A DNA stretch of 53,513 nucleotides from a virus. Below are positions 20,701 to 31,200 of this stretch, piece after piece. Below the pieces are notes generated by a model that saw nothing but the letters and a program-made list of their open reading frames with translations, searched no databases and was not told where the DNA came from. Position numbers and translations under genes: made by a program. How positions within the stretch are numbered: position 1 is the stretch's first letter; the number at the start of each line of letters is the position of its first letter. The stretch lies in the IMG/VR virus record IMGVR_UViG_3300025652_000095, positions 1 to 53,513 of that record. One strand, given 5' to 3'.

Positions 20701-23700
20701 TTAACCTATAGATAAAGCAGGTAAATCTATAGATGTAGTGTGCTCGTCACCTTCAGTATCTACTAAGGTAAGTTCAGCTGTAGATGTTAATTCACAAGCA
20801 ACTAAGTATTTAGAAACATATAACCTAGAGCGAGTATTATTAGTTTGACCTAAAGATAAAGGTGACGTAGTATACCCGTTTTCGTCAGCCTCAACCAATT
20901 GTCTGTTATCGTATTCATCAACGTAATAAGATATAGCTACTTGAGTGTAATAAACACCATTGTCGTAAGAACTGTTGTTAGTTGGAGTAACTTCAAAAGC
21001 TATGTCAATGTAGTTTTCTTTCTTGTTACTTTTAACTTGTGAGTTAGAATCAGTTCTACTGAAAAAACCTCCCTCTACTTGCGGCTCTACAAATAACCTT
21101 TTATTTGTTTTAGATGCATTATATACTGAGTCAGCTACGTATAAGTTATTATCGTGATAATGTGTTTTTGCATTCGTAGCTAAAGTTAAGTTATCAGGAA
21201 AATTAACGCTTTGAGCACCATGCCCAAGACCATAACCGTTATAACTCCAAGCAACAGGGGATGCATTATCGCCATTTTTATTGCTATGATAAACAGTCCA
21301 ACTAGGAGTTGGGCTATTAGCAGCATCAGGTTTATATGTAGAGTTTACTTCATTATTAGAATTATCATATTTAGGCGGCAACAAAGCTTCAATAGTACTT
21401 TGATAAGCAACTGTACCCCCTTCTAAATTAGTAAAGTTTTTATCTTTTAATTCTACTGCTTGTATGTAAATTGGATAGTCCCCTGTGTTGTCAAAGTAAA
21501 ATCTACCTACACTTCTCCATTTTGCGCTAGACTGATTGTAAGAGGCGGCTGGTAATTTAAAGTAATAATTTACTTCTTCATCGAATTTATTATCAGAAGC
21601 CGCACCACTAGTAGTAGTTCTATAAGTACTTTTTGGGAAATGTCCTATATATGGATTATTGTTATTATTTTGACCTTGTCGAACACCCGAATAGTTCCAA
21701 CAAGTTGGGTTTGATATATAAGCTTTTCCAGCACCATACCATGAACCTTCAGTTGTAACAGCATTAGTTGCGCCGTCTAGAATAGTTTGATTAGAATTAG
21801 CTGCTGTAGTAGAGTTAGCAACTCTCCATGGGTTAGAGTCTGTTAGTATTACTTTTTCTGTATTAGTGCTATAATTCCTAGCAGAACTAGTTTGCGTGTC
21901 TGTAAACAGCCTTACATTTACAGTAGCGCTTACACCTTGACTATTAAGTACGTTTTCTCCAGAAGACGCTAATAGTCGTAAATGCGAAAACTTAGGGAAA
22001 AAACCAACATTATAATTTGCGCTATAGTCATTATTGGCAAACTTACTCCAAAAAGCAGTAGAACCACCTTCACTAGGAATAAATTGTGCTGTATAAAAAC
22101 CAAAAGGGTTTTCATTCGTTACAACGTTGTACTTAGTATTGTTCGCTATAGGGAAGTTATACATGTGCTCGGCCATAAACCTATTTACGTCTGGTTTATA
22201 AATAAGCTTTAAAAAATTTCCTGAATTTGCTGTGTCACTAAATACATTATAAGTAGTGTTTGAATCTATAGCAGTAGAACCAGTTATGGTTTCATTGTGA
22301 GAGGTAAATTCATTCCCTGTACCTGATAGGAATTCTGTAGGATATGTATTTAAGTCTCCTTCAACGTTTGTATATGAAGAATACAAACCAGTTTGTGAAC
22401 GTAGGCTAAATTCAGGTACTTTAAACTCATCCGTATTGAGTGTTGTAGTATTAAAGTAATTGTATCTAGCAGATAATATAATTGTAGTTTTATCTTCTCT
22501 AGTCATACTAGAAGAGCTGCCATTTTTAAAAAAACAAGGGCCATCACTACTTGTAGAGTTTACAAGTAAGTTAGAACATATTTTTTCTTTTTTATCACTA
22601 CCACTTTTTGCAATAAAATGATAATCTGTTTGTAATGCATTCATTGTAAGAACGCTATAGAACCCAACTTTTACTCCAAAAACAAAAAATTGATTATTTG
22701 CAGTATCTGAAGGAGTAACGGTGTTTATAATTTTACCAATTTTAACGTATCTAGTAATGTAAGAAGAGTCTGCGGTTGTGTGTTTATTGTAATTGTATAG
22801 TTCAATACCTCTAGCTCCACTTTCTTTAAAGTGCGTTGGTTTTAAGTGTATCTCTGATTCAGAGTTTAAACTAAAATTTTTATATACGTCAGTATTTTTA
22901 CCTATAAGGTTAAATGATACGCTAGGAGCGTTTTCAGATGATACCATACTTATTTCTACTAATTTAGAGCCATCAGATTTCCAACTAGCATCAAAGTCTA
23001 GATAATCTGCATCAGTATTTGCAGTACCTACATAGTTTACACCATCTACATTATTCAATGTACTTGATACAGTACAAACACTACGAAAACTAGGGCTACC
23101 AGCAAAATCATATTCAAAGTTTCCAGCATTTGCGCTATGGTCAGAAAAATACAAAGTTTTATCAGTGTCTGCGTATTTATAATTTACTGGATATAAGCCC
23201 AAATCAAATACTTCTCCGTCTCGTATAGATTCTCCATTAGAAGTAAAAACATCATCTAAAATGTTTACTCCAGTAGAAGTTCCTATTTTTGCGTAATAAG
23301 CAAGTGGGTTGGTAACATTCCCGCTAAAAGATAATACTATATCGTTATCATTATTTTTTATAGTTAATGTAGGCGTACCGTTCAGGGATTTTGCTTCTGT
23401 AGGTTGAAACTTTATAAGAAAAGAAGCGTAGCTATTATAAGGTATATTGTGGCCTACTATTCCCTTATTTGCGTCAGTGCTTGTAGTTTTGTATATAGGA
23501 ATTAAATAAGAACTACCAGTGTCGTTTATTCCTTCGCCTGTAGGTGTAATGCTACCATTATGACCTATGAAAGCACTAGCCCCAGTACATGAACCTGTAG
23601 TACCATCAGTAGTGTTTGCTGCTGTATAACCTGTATTAGTTGCGCTAATAGTAGAAATTGTTTGCGCTAAATTATTAGACGTTAAACCTAATAATAAGTC

Positions 23701-23952
23701 ATCAACTAACAAAGGGTCGATAGTAAAGTCTTCGTTAAATTCAGCATTCCCAGAAATTTCAGTTATAGCTAAACTACTATCTGTGCTAATGTGTGTATTT
23801 TTTATAACAAACAACATATACAATACTTGAGAATCATTAGCAGTATCAGTAAAAGTATAAGTATCAAATATACTATCGGTACTTCCTGAATACAAATCAA
23901 GTTTTGAGTTAGCTGAAGTATTGTTTGCTATTAAAGGGTAGTAAGTTGCCAT
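20701..23952 (-). CDS. Large adhesin-like virion protein
   Basis: A 1083-residue protein, Ser/Thr/Asn-rich and almost all beta. Residues 30-220 look like tandem immunoglobulin-like domains (LFVIKNTHISTDSSLAITEI, SFLIKFQPTEAKSLNGTP, LTIKNNDNDIVLSFSGNV, the last being an ASPM/SPD-2-like strand ending). Later parts are unique, with an Asn-rich loop (RQGQNNNNNPYIG) near residues 745-760. No signal peptide or enzyme motif. By size and position between small adaptor-type genes it is probably a host-binding appendage or long fibre. No reverse transcriptase is nearby, so the Asn-rich loop is not evidence of retro-element diversification. Confidence 0.6.
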   Translation of the reverse strand: MATYYPLIANNTSANSKLDLYSGSTDSIFDTYTFTDTANDSQVLYMLFVIKNTHISTDSSLAITEISGNAEFNEDFTIDPLLVDDLLLGLTSNNLAQTISTISATNTGYTAANTTDGTTGSCTGASAFIGHNGSITPTGEGINDTGSSYLIPIYKTTSTDANKGIVGHNIPYNSYASFLIKFQPTEAKSLNGTPTLTIKNNDNDIVLSFSGNVTNPLAYYAKIGTSTGVNILDDVFTSNGESIRDGEVFDLGLYPVNYKYADTDKTLYFSDHSANAGNFEYDFAGSPSFRSVCTVSSTLNNVDGVNYVGTANTDADYLDFDASWKSDGSKLVEISMVSSENAPSVSFNLIGKNTDVYKNFSLNSESEIHLKPTHFKESGARGIELYNYNKHTTADSSYITRYVKIGKIINTVTPSDTANNQFFVFGVKVGFYSVLTMNALQTDYHFIAKSGSDKKEKICSNLLVNSTSSDGPCFFKNGSSSSMTREDKTTIILSARYNYFNTTTLNTDEFKVPEFSLRSQTGLYSSYTNVEGDLNTYPTEFLSGTGNEFTSHNETITGSTAIDSNTTYNVFSDTANSGNFLKLIYKPDVNRFMAEHMYNFPIANNTKYNVVTNENPFGFYTAQFIPSEGGSTAFWSKFANNDYSANYNVGFFPKFSHLRLLASSGENVLNSQGVSATVNVRLFTDTQTSSARNYSTNTEKVILTDSNPWRVANSTTAANSNQTILDGATNAVTTEGSWYGAGKAYISNPTCWNYSGVRQGQNNNNNPYIGHFPKSTYRTTTSGAASDNKFDEEVNYYFKLPAASYNQSSAKWRSVGRFYFDNTGDYPIYIQAVELKDKNFTNLEGGTVAYQSTIEALLPPKYDNSNNEVNSTYKPDAANSPTPSWTVYHSNKNGDNASPVAWSYNGYGLGHGAQSVNFPDNLTLATNAKTHYHDNNLYVADSVYNASKTNKRLFVEPQVEGGFFSRTDSNSQVKSNKKENYIDIAFEVTPTNNSSYDNGVYYTQVAISYYVDEYDNRQLVEADENGYTTSPLSLGQTNNTRSRLYVSKYLVACELTSTAELTLVDTEGDEHTTSIDLPALSIG

Positions 23953-23956
23953 AATT

Positions 23957-24664
23957 TTATATTACTTTAATGTATGTACTATCTGGTTGAAACCAAATTC
24001 TATTTTTATTTTGTGTGTTAGGTACGCAATAGCCTACAGACCTTACCCAACCATCAGATAAAATGCTGTCAGGGATTGTAGAAAATATATTATTACCGTT
24101 TAGATAAAGAGTTCTTCCAGGAGTCCATTGATTTACTAATGTATCTGGTAAGTCAAAATAACCTTGACTGATTAAAACTAAATTATTGTTTTCATAACTA
24201 TGAACAATAAACAATGAATTATAAGCTCCGTTTACTATATTGCTAGTATCAGCGTATAAACAAAGAGATTTCCAATCATTAGCAGTAGCAGAGTTGTCTG
24301 CTAAAAACATTACTACTTTACCTGATACCACAGGGTTAGCTATAGTTCCAAAGTTTGGGTCTATAAAGTTTTGGTAAGAATGTTTAAACGTATTTTTTTG
24401 TTCGAATAAATAATTTTCAGGTAGCGTGCCAAGCGTTATATTTACAGAACCTGCTGCGTTTATAGCTTCTACAGGTTGATTAGCGTTTACAGTAAAATCA
24501 TAATCTAAAAGACCAGTGTTTGCTGAGATTTCTTTAGTTTGAGGTTGTTCTAAAACGTATTCATTATTAAGAGGGGTTACATTAAAAGCGATACCTTCTG
24601 GATAACCACTAATAACCAACTCTTCTTTAGAGGGTTCTACTTGTATATTTATAACTTGACTCAT
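23957..24664 (-). CDS. Short tail fibre-type protein
   Basis: A 235-residue protein. The C-terminal third has the widespread fibre motif: GRTLYLNGNNIFSTIPD...WVRSVGYCVPNTQNKNRIWFQPD, comparable with GDNLYIRNDGSLSQYKP...QNVGIVL in the 1394-residue fibre. The N-terminal 60 residues are beta-rich and may attach to the tail. Its start overlaps the stop of the adaptor-type gene at 24664 by one base, repeating the adaptor-then-fibre arrangement seen at 16375. Probably a receptor-binding or shaft protein. Confidence 0.6.
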   Translation of the reverse strand: MSQVINIQVEPSKEELVISGYPEGIAFNVTPLNNEYVLEQPQTKEISANTGLLDYDFTVNANQPVEAINAAGSVNITLGTLPENYLFEQKNTFKHSYQNFIDPNFGTIANPVVSGKVVMFLADNSATANDWKSLCLYADTSNIVNGAYNSLFIVHSYENNNLVLISQGYFDLPDTLVNQWTPGRTLYLNGNNIFSTIPDSILSDGWVRSVGYCVPNTQNKNRIWFQPDSTYIKVI

Positions 24665-25203
24665 TAAGATTGAGTAATGTCTGCGTTCAAGGTAAAGTTA
24701 CCAAACAACCATGTAGTAAACTCTGCAGATGCATCGTCTGCTGCATTACCTGTAGTTTGTTTTCTTATTTGTAAGTCATACTTATATACACCCGATTGAA
24801 AGTCCATATACGCATGAGGAACAGTTATAGTTGCAGCTTGCGAAGAAGCCCCAACTTCAGATTGCGCTTGTAAATATATACCCATGTTTACATCATCTGC
24901 GGTACTACCTGACCAATGACCAGCCGTACTACTAGAAGGTGGCAAATTTGCAGGATGTGTAGCACTGTTTGAAGTTGGAGTTACATCTCTCCAGTAATGG
25001 CTATAGATATTTAAAACCTCATCGCCTGAACTATTTATAATAGTCATTTTAGCTTGATACACAGGGTATGTACCATTTCTTGTATTGTTCATATCAATAT
25101 TACCTCCACTATCTTTTACCTGCAATGAAAGTTGGAACGAATCGTTTCTACGAGCCGTTATATTAAGTTCTTTAGCTATGTCAGCCTTTAAAGTATCCGC
25201 CAT
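24664..25203 (-). CDS. Fibre adaptor-type protein, paralogue 1
   Basis: A 179-residue beta-rich protein and the longest of three paralogues. Landmarks are KELNITARRNDSFQLSLQV at residues 10-28, YQAKMTIINSSGDEVLNI, an insertion of about 50 residues (Ser/Thr/Pro-rich), and the closing SGVYKYDLQIRK...WLFGNFTLN. The outline resembles BppU-like N-terminal adaptor domains. It is the first gene of the fibre block, preceded by a candidate promoter 16 nt upstream, and is coupled to a short fibre-type gene. Confidence 0.65.
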   Translation of the reverse strand: MADTLKADIAKELNITARRNDSFQLSLQVKDSGGNIDMNNTRNGTYPVYQAKMTIINSSGDEVLNIYSHYWRDVTPTSNSATHPANLPPSSSTAGHWSGSTADDVNMGIYLQAQSEVGASSQAATITVPHAYMDFQSGVYKYDLQIRKQTTGNAADDASAEFTTWLFGNFTLNADITQS

Positions 25204-25219
25204 TATAATATGTTTTATA

Positions 25220-25227
25220 CAAATATA
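25220..25227 (-). promoter_or_regulatory. Candidate Bacteroidota-type -7 box for fibre genes
   Basis: In the 29-nt gap between the giant polymerase gene and the fibre block, the - strand reads TAGTATATTTGTATAAAAC, containing TATATTTG (consensus TAnnTTTG) 16 nt before the ATG at 25203. The following TATAAAAC would form the leader. A -33 element would lie within the end of the polymerase gene, where no clear TTTG is visible. Confidence 0.42.
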
Positions 25228-25232
25228 CTAAA

Positions 25233-28200
25233 TTATCTAAGAGACCTTTTCTCTTTCTTTTTTTGTTGAAGTGGTATTCTAGCAGGGCTTGGTAATAATT
25301 GGGCCAAGTTAGATACATACTTTTTATCACCCTTCTTACCATACTTAGATTCTCGCTTATACTCTGTCCCTTTTACTGCGTGGAACACTGCTAGATTCAA
25401 ATTTTTAAAAGTGTTTAAAGCAGGTACGTTAGCCATGTATGTAAGTTTAGGTGCGTTTACTATAAGTAACATATCACCCAACAACTTTTCCATAAACTTC
25501 ATAGCTTCAGTATCTTTCTCATCGTCGTCCGTAAACATTGCTGACATACCAAGAAGCATTGCAACAAGCATAACACCGTGTGTACCTCTCCAATACCTCA
25601 TGACAGCCTCTTGTTGGTGTTTAGGAAGCTTTTTAAGCTCTGCATTCCAAGTTTTAATATCAAACTGCTTACCTTCATCCTTAAGCTTTGTAAAGAAGTC
25701 TGCCGCAGCAGTGTATGCACCCATTCTAATTGTGCCTAAGTCATCTATTTCCTCTTGTCCAAACCTATCTTTTAAGAATGTAGGAAACCATCGCTTAAAC
25801 TGCATTAACATATTTGATAAAGCGTATAGCTGAATCATACGAGAATCAGTTTCAGAGTAACCACGACCTTGTACATTAATTACGTCACGCTCTAACTTAG
25901 CTAGCTCTAGCTGAGAAATACCTGTAGCACCCTCTTTTAGTTCTAGGTTACCTTTACTATCTATGTAGTACGAGTTCCATTGTTCTTCTGTAAGTGCACC
26001 TAAGAAAGCAGCTTGCTGTATCCAGTTTTCAGCAGCAATCATTGGCGAGAATATTAAAGCACTTAAAGAACTACCACCTACACCTTCTGCAATTTCGTCA
26101 GCTCTATATGTAAGAATACCAAACTCTTCTATCATCTTACGAGCTTTTTTCATTTGCTCATGGTCATAGCCTTTAGAGTCGCTTACACCCCAGTATCTTT
26201 TTTCTCCTAATAAAGTGTTAGTACCACCCATTTGACGGTATGCGTTAAACTTACCAATAGCAACGTTACCTATCGCAGCAGGCACGTTTAAACCAAGAGC
26301 AACATACATAGTCCAGTTAACAAAGAAGTTGGTTACTTTAGACTCAGATTCAAAGTCACTAAACGTAAAGTTTCTCTCTTTGCTTATAAGGCCACGCTTA
26401 ACTACTTTTTGTAGGTAGTTAATTGCGTTCTTATTCTTTGCTGCACCATACTGTACAGTAGGTTCAAATACTTTACCTCCACCTAGGTTAGCAATAGCAG
26501 CATCCACCTCCTGTTTTTTATCTTCAAAACCAGAAAAGGCTAATCTGTTTTGCTCAACTTCTTGTCTAGAAGCCCCTTCATCTAAAACAAAAACTCTGTC
26601 ATCACCAGCCCAAGAAAGCTGCGTATAGGTGTTTGTTTCTTCATCTAGGAAAGCATTACCATGTTGGAACATAAACTTAGATACGTACTCACGTAAGGCT
26701 CTATGCATGTTATTAGTTCCTAAGTATGCAGAGGTCATAGAACGCTTGGCGTTAAACCTGTTTTGCGACTCTTCTGACTCTGCAGCCATCATATCGTTGA
26801 TTCTAGAACCGATTGCTACATCATTCCCTAAAGCATCTTTACCGTCTTTTATATGCTGTTTAGCTTTATCTTTAATTCGCATTAAGCCTTTTACTCGTTC
26901 TGAGTCAGACTTAGTACCTTTCTTAAACGTCTTACTAGTTTCGCTTTTAGCAGTTACAGTAGTTTCTACAATGTCTTGACCAGAGCCATACATGTAGATT
27001 GACTTCCAACTAAAGTAATCAAGTGTTTCTGTTTCTCCTGTCAAAGGATTTACATCTTCAATCATTACGTCAGCTAAATCATGGTCGCCTCTAAACATTT
27101 GGTAGTATACACCAAACAATCCTCGCTTCTGTAAAGTTTCCCATCTAGAAGAGGTAACGGAAGGAACATAAGAAGTACCACGTGTTTTGCCATATAAACC
27201 TTTTGACTTAATTAAAGCAGCATAGAAAGCTGTATACTTTGTATACATTTCTAAATAGTCTCTTTCAGCTTGGTTTAAAACTTTATAAGCTTCTGAGTTA
27301 GTATTTACTCTACCCTGGAAGTCACCACCTTGATATACTAATCCTTTCTTAATTTTCATATCAGAAGAATCTCTGTATGTAACAGTCAAATCAGGAAGTA
27401 TAGTCTTTTGCAATCCTGTCTGCTCATCTAATAAGTTACCAAATAACTTTTGTGATATACCTCTAGTACCCATAGGCATGTAGTTTAACCACAATCTAGC
27501 TGCTTTAGCTTTAGTAGAGTCACCAAAGTTAGCTTTATACAAAGCCTCCAACTTGTCGTTCATCTCTTTTGTAACTAGATGTATGTTTCTAGTGTAAGCC
27601 ATGTGCGTAAGCTTCATATTCTTGTTTATGTAAGCTATAGCAGGTTTACCTCTTCCAAAGTCTCCAGGAGACAACCACATGTTAAGTTGGCTAATGTCTT
27701 TACCTCTTCTGTCTTCAGTTATAGTATCTAAAAAGTCTTTACCATTTTGAACACCCCAGTCGTACATTTGCTTGTTAGCTATGTGGTTACCAAAGTTGTA
27801 CTCTAGGTAACGACGTAGTGGGTTAGCAGCTAGTTCATCAATATTACCATAGTCTTTAGTTGATTCTGTAGGCAACGCTATAGTATCTTTATCTACATCT
27901 ACGGTTACTCTATCGTAATTTAGTCTATCATGGTATTCTCTAAACCAGGTTTGAGCTTCTCTAAACTTAGCGTCTAGTGCTTTCTTGTTATTAGGGTCGT
28001 ATGCGTAATTTGCTTCTTCTATATTAGATAAGCGTAATTCTTCATACAACTCTTTAACTTTTTGTACAGAAAATACGTAAGCCTCATACTTAGCTTGTAG
28101 TTCATTTTGATATAGAGGGTCTACATCTTTGTATTCAACCCCTTCAGGAAGCATTTTCTTAAAGTACTTTTCAGAAGACATAGTTTCTCCTACACCTTGA

Positions 28201-31200
28201 TAGTCTGTCCCAGGGAATTCATACACAGGTACTTTTAAGTATTGCTTGTCACCTGACTCGAACTCCATAGAGTTACTCGCTTTTGCGGTAGGCTGACGCA
28301 TAGCTTCACCAAACACATTTAGCATAGCTGTTTCTTGTACGCCACTAAATATTTCTAGAGGTCTAGTTGTTAAAGAAACATCTTCTTTACGCATCTCAAC
28401 TCTGTCAGACTTCCAATGAGCATCTTGTATAGTAGTTACAGTATTAGCTCCTGAAGCACCTATGGTTTCGCTCTGTATATTAAATAGACCTTTTTTGTCT
28501 AACTTACCGTCGTTCCCAAATAACGCTAGGTAAGACAGAGCAGCTACACGACGAGCATTTACTATAGCGTCTTGCTTAGGGTTCGAGAATAGTCCCGCAT
28601 TGTATAGTTCGTTCTTCTTTATATAAGAAGCTAAGTCTTGTTCAAACGAACCATCTCTATTAGCTCTTTTACTTGTTTCGTTGATTTGTCTAATTTTTTC
28701 TTGACTAAAAAAAGGAGACATAGAGTTTCCATTACTACCCCAACCTGTAGTTAAGAAATCGTAAGCCACAAAGAAGTTTTGTATTTCTTTTGGCATAGAA
28801 GCAAAATCTTTCTGTATTATACGAACCTGCTGTGTAAAGTCTAGCTCATTACCTATTATCTCCATATTAGGCTTAAATCTAATAACTCTAATACGTTGAG
28901 GTGTATTGTTTACCGTAACAAACTCATGATTTATTACGCTATCCATAATACCTACAAAGTTATTTACCCTATCACCAATCATTTGATTCTGGTTGAGGTA
29001 TTCATTGACTGCTTCTGTAACCAATCCGTATTGTTGTTCTTTGCTAAATTTCTGAAACTGTTCTGCAGAGTACTGCTCTCTTAGTCCATAGTCTGCATTT
29101 CTGTATATATCATATACATAACTACCAATAGGCATCTTAGAGTGTACAGCTAAACGCATAACATTTAAGGCTTTAGCCATATTAGTGTTTACGTCTTCAG
29201 TTGTAGATAAGCCTTCAAGATTTTCATGGTTAGTAAACATAGAGGTAGAGTGCACTTTTTGTACAACCTTCTTACCATCCTTTATTATAACCTTGCCGTT
29301 TTTATCTTTTTTAAACTGAGTGTTTTTTTCTGCAGCTAAGATTCCGTCATTGTTTAATAACCTAAACTCATCGGAAGAACCTAATAAACCTTCTTTATAA
29401 CCATTAGAGTAATGAGTGTCTTCTGCAAAGTATCTGTTTATAATCTGCAAGTTTACTTCTTTGTTGCGTTTGAATAACAAGTTTGCACCTAAATTATTAG
29501 CGATGTCTGTTTGTCTTTCCAAAGCCTGCATAGCCTTTTGGTGAGCTACCAACCCGTTCAATGGGTCTGCTTCAAAAGACTTATCCAGGCTTACAAAATG
29601 ACTTAAATCAAATATATCAGTACTAACCGAACTCAATGCTATAAACATTGCCATGTAGTCTGACTGAGTTGCGTTGTCTATGTTAAACTGTATACCACCT
29701 TCTTCAGTATACTTATCACTAATCAGTTTCTTTATATTAGCAGATTTATCCTCTGATACAGAATCTTTGTACAGTTTGTTTAGTTCACCTTTAGAGTCGT
29801 ACATAGCATCTAAGTATTGTGCACTTTTTATAAATGCTGATACTTTTGCAGGTGGCACACCCATCTTAATAAGCATAACAAAAATATTGCTCGTGTTCTT
29901 TACAAACATGAACTTCTGTCTTACGTTATTCTTTCCATCATCCAATACTAAGTTTAACCACTTAGCAACCTCATACCATGTACCAGAACCATCTTGCTTG
30001 ATAGAGTTGTCTATGTTAGTATAAGTCTTTCCATTATACACAATGCTTAATGGTTTTTCGTTGTATATAAGCTGTGGGTTACCCTCACCTACATAGTTGT
30101 AGACTAAGTTTTGAGAAGCTATAATACCAATCATAGGGGCATTACCCTTTGTTTGACCATACATAGCGTTAGCACCTAAAGGGTGGAAGTCATTAGGTAT
30201 GTCTTTATCTCCGTCCTCTGAACCAAACAATTCTTTATTGTGTGCCTTAGTCAAAGTTGCTATCTCTATTTCTTGTGTAAGAGAGTTTTGCACCTCTGGC
30301 ATTTTATATAAAGCTATAATGTTTTGTACAATAGAGTTTTTAGCTTTGTCTAGTGGTGATAAATCATCACCTTCTTTTACGTAGTTTAGGTGAAGCATAT
30401 CACCATCTAAGTCAGAACCTATAATAGCTGATACAGTTGGATGCACCGCAATAGTGTTACCAGGCTTGGTGGATATACCCTTTACCTTAAGAACTACTGT
30501 AGAACCTGCAGAAGAAGAAGGTATACGAGTAGCTATAAACTCAACTATCTTGCCACCATCTAAATCTTTTTGTGTAATACCTAATTGAGAAGCAGTGTGC
30601 TGAGATATAATAGCCTCAGCTGAAGTTACACTATAACCATCTTTACCTTTAACAACTGTCATGGCTTTTAAACCATCGTTTGTTTGAACAATCTCTTTGC
30701 CTTTTAACTTGTACCCGTAAATTACATCAGATTCTTGTACAGAAACCGTACCTAGTGTTCTAATCTTAAATGTATTTTTAATCAATTTAGAACGTAATAG
30801 TTTTAATGCTCGTTCACGAACAGCAGGCATATCTAAGTTACCGTCTTCAAGTAAGGTTTTTTCGTATACTGGTAAAGAGTCTGAGTCTAAATCTTTAAGA
30901 AGTAAGTCTTCTCTAGTTAGGTTCTTAATCTCTTGCTCATACTGTAGGTCCAATGCTTTAGCTACAGCATCTAGAACTTGATTTGCTCTACTTTTTACAG
31001 CTGCATTGTTGTGCTGTCTAAATAAGTTGATACCAGAAACCATCTGTTTAGATGTAGTTGCTGTAGTGGCATCTTTATCTAACTCACCTTGTATACCAAA
31101 AAATCTACCATCATAACCAAACAAGTTATTAGTAGCATCTTGTGAGTAAGAGTTTATAAATTCGTTTATCTTGTTAGGGCTACTAGACAGTGTATTCCAT

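Noticed and set aside
21600-21800. Asn-rich variable-looking region in the 1083-residue adhesin as a diversity-generating retroelement target
   Set aside because: No reverse transcriptase, template repeat or accessory gene is present in the window, and Asn runs are common in AT-rich fibres.
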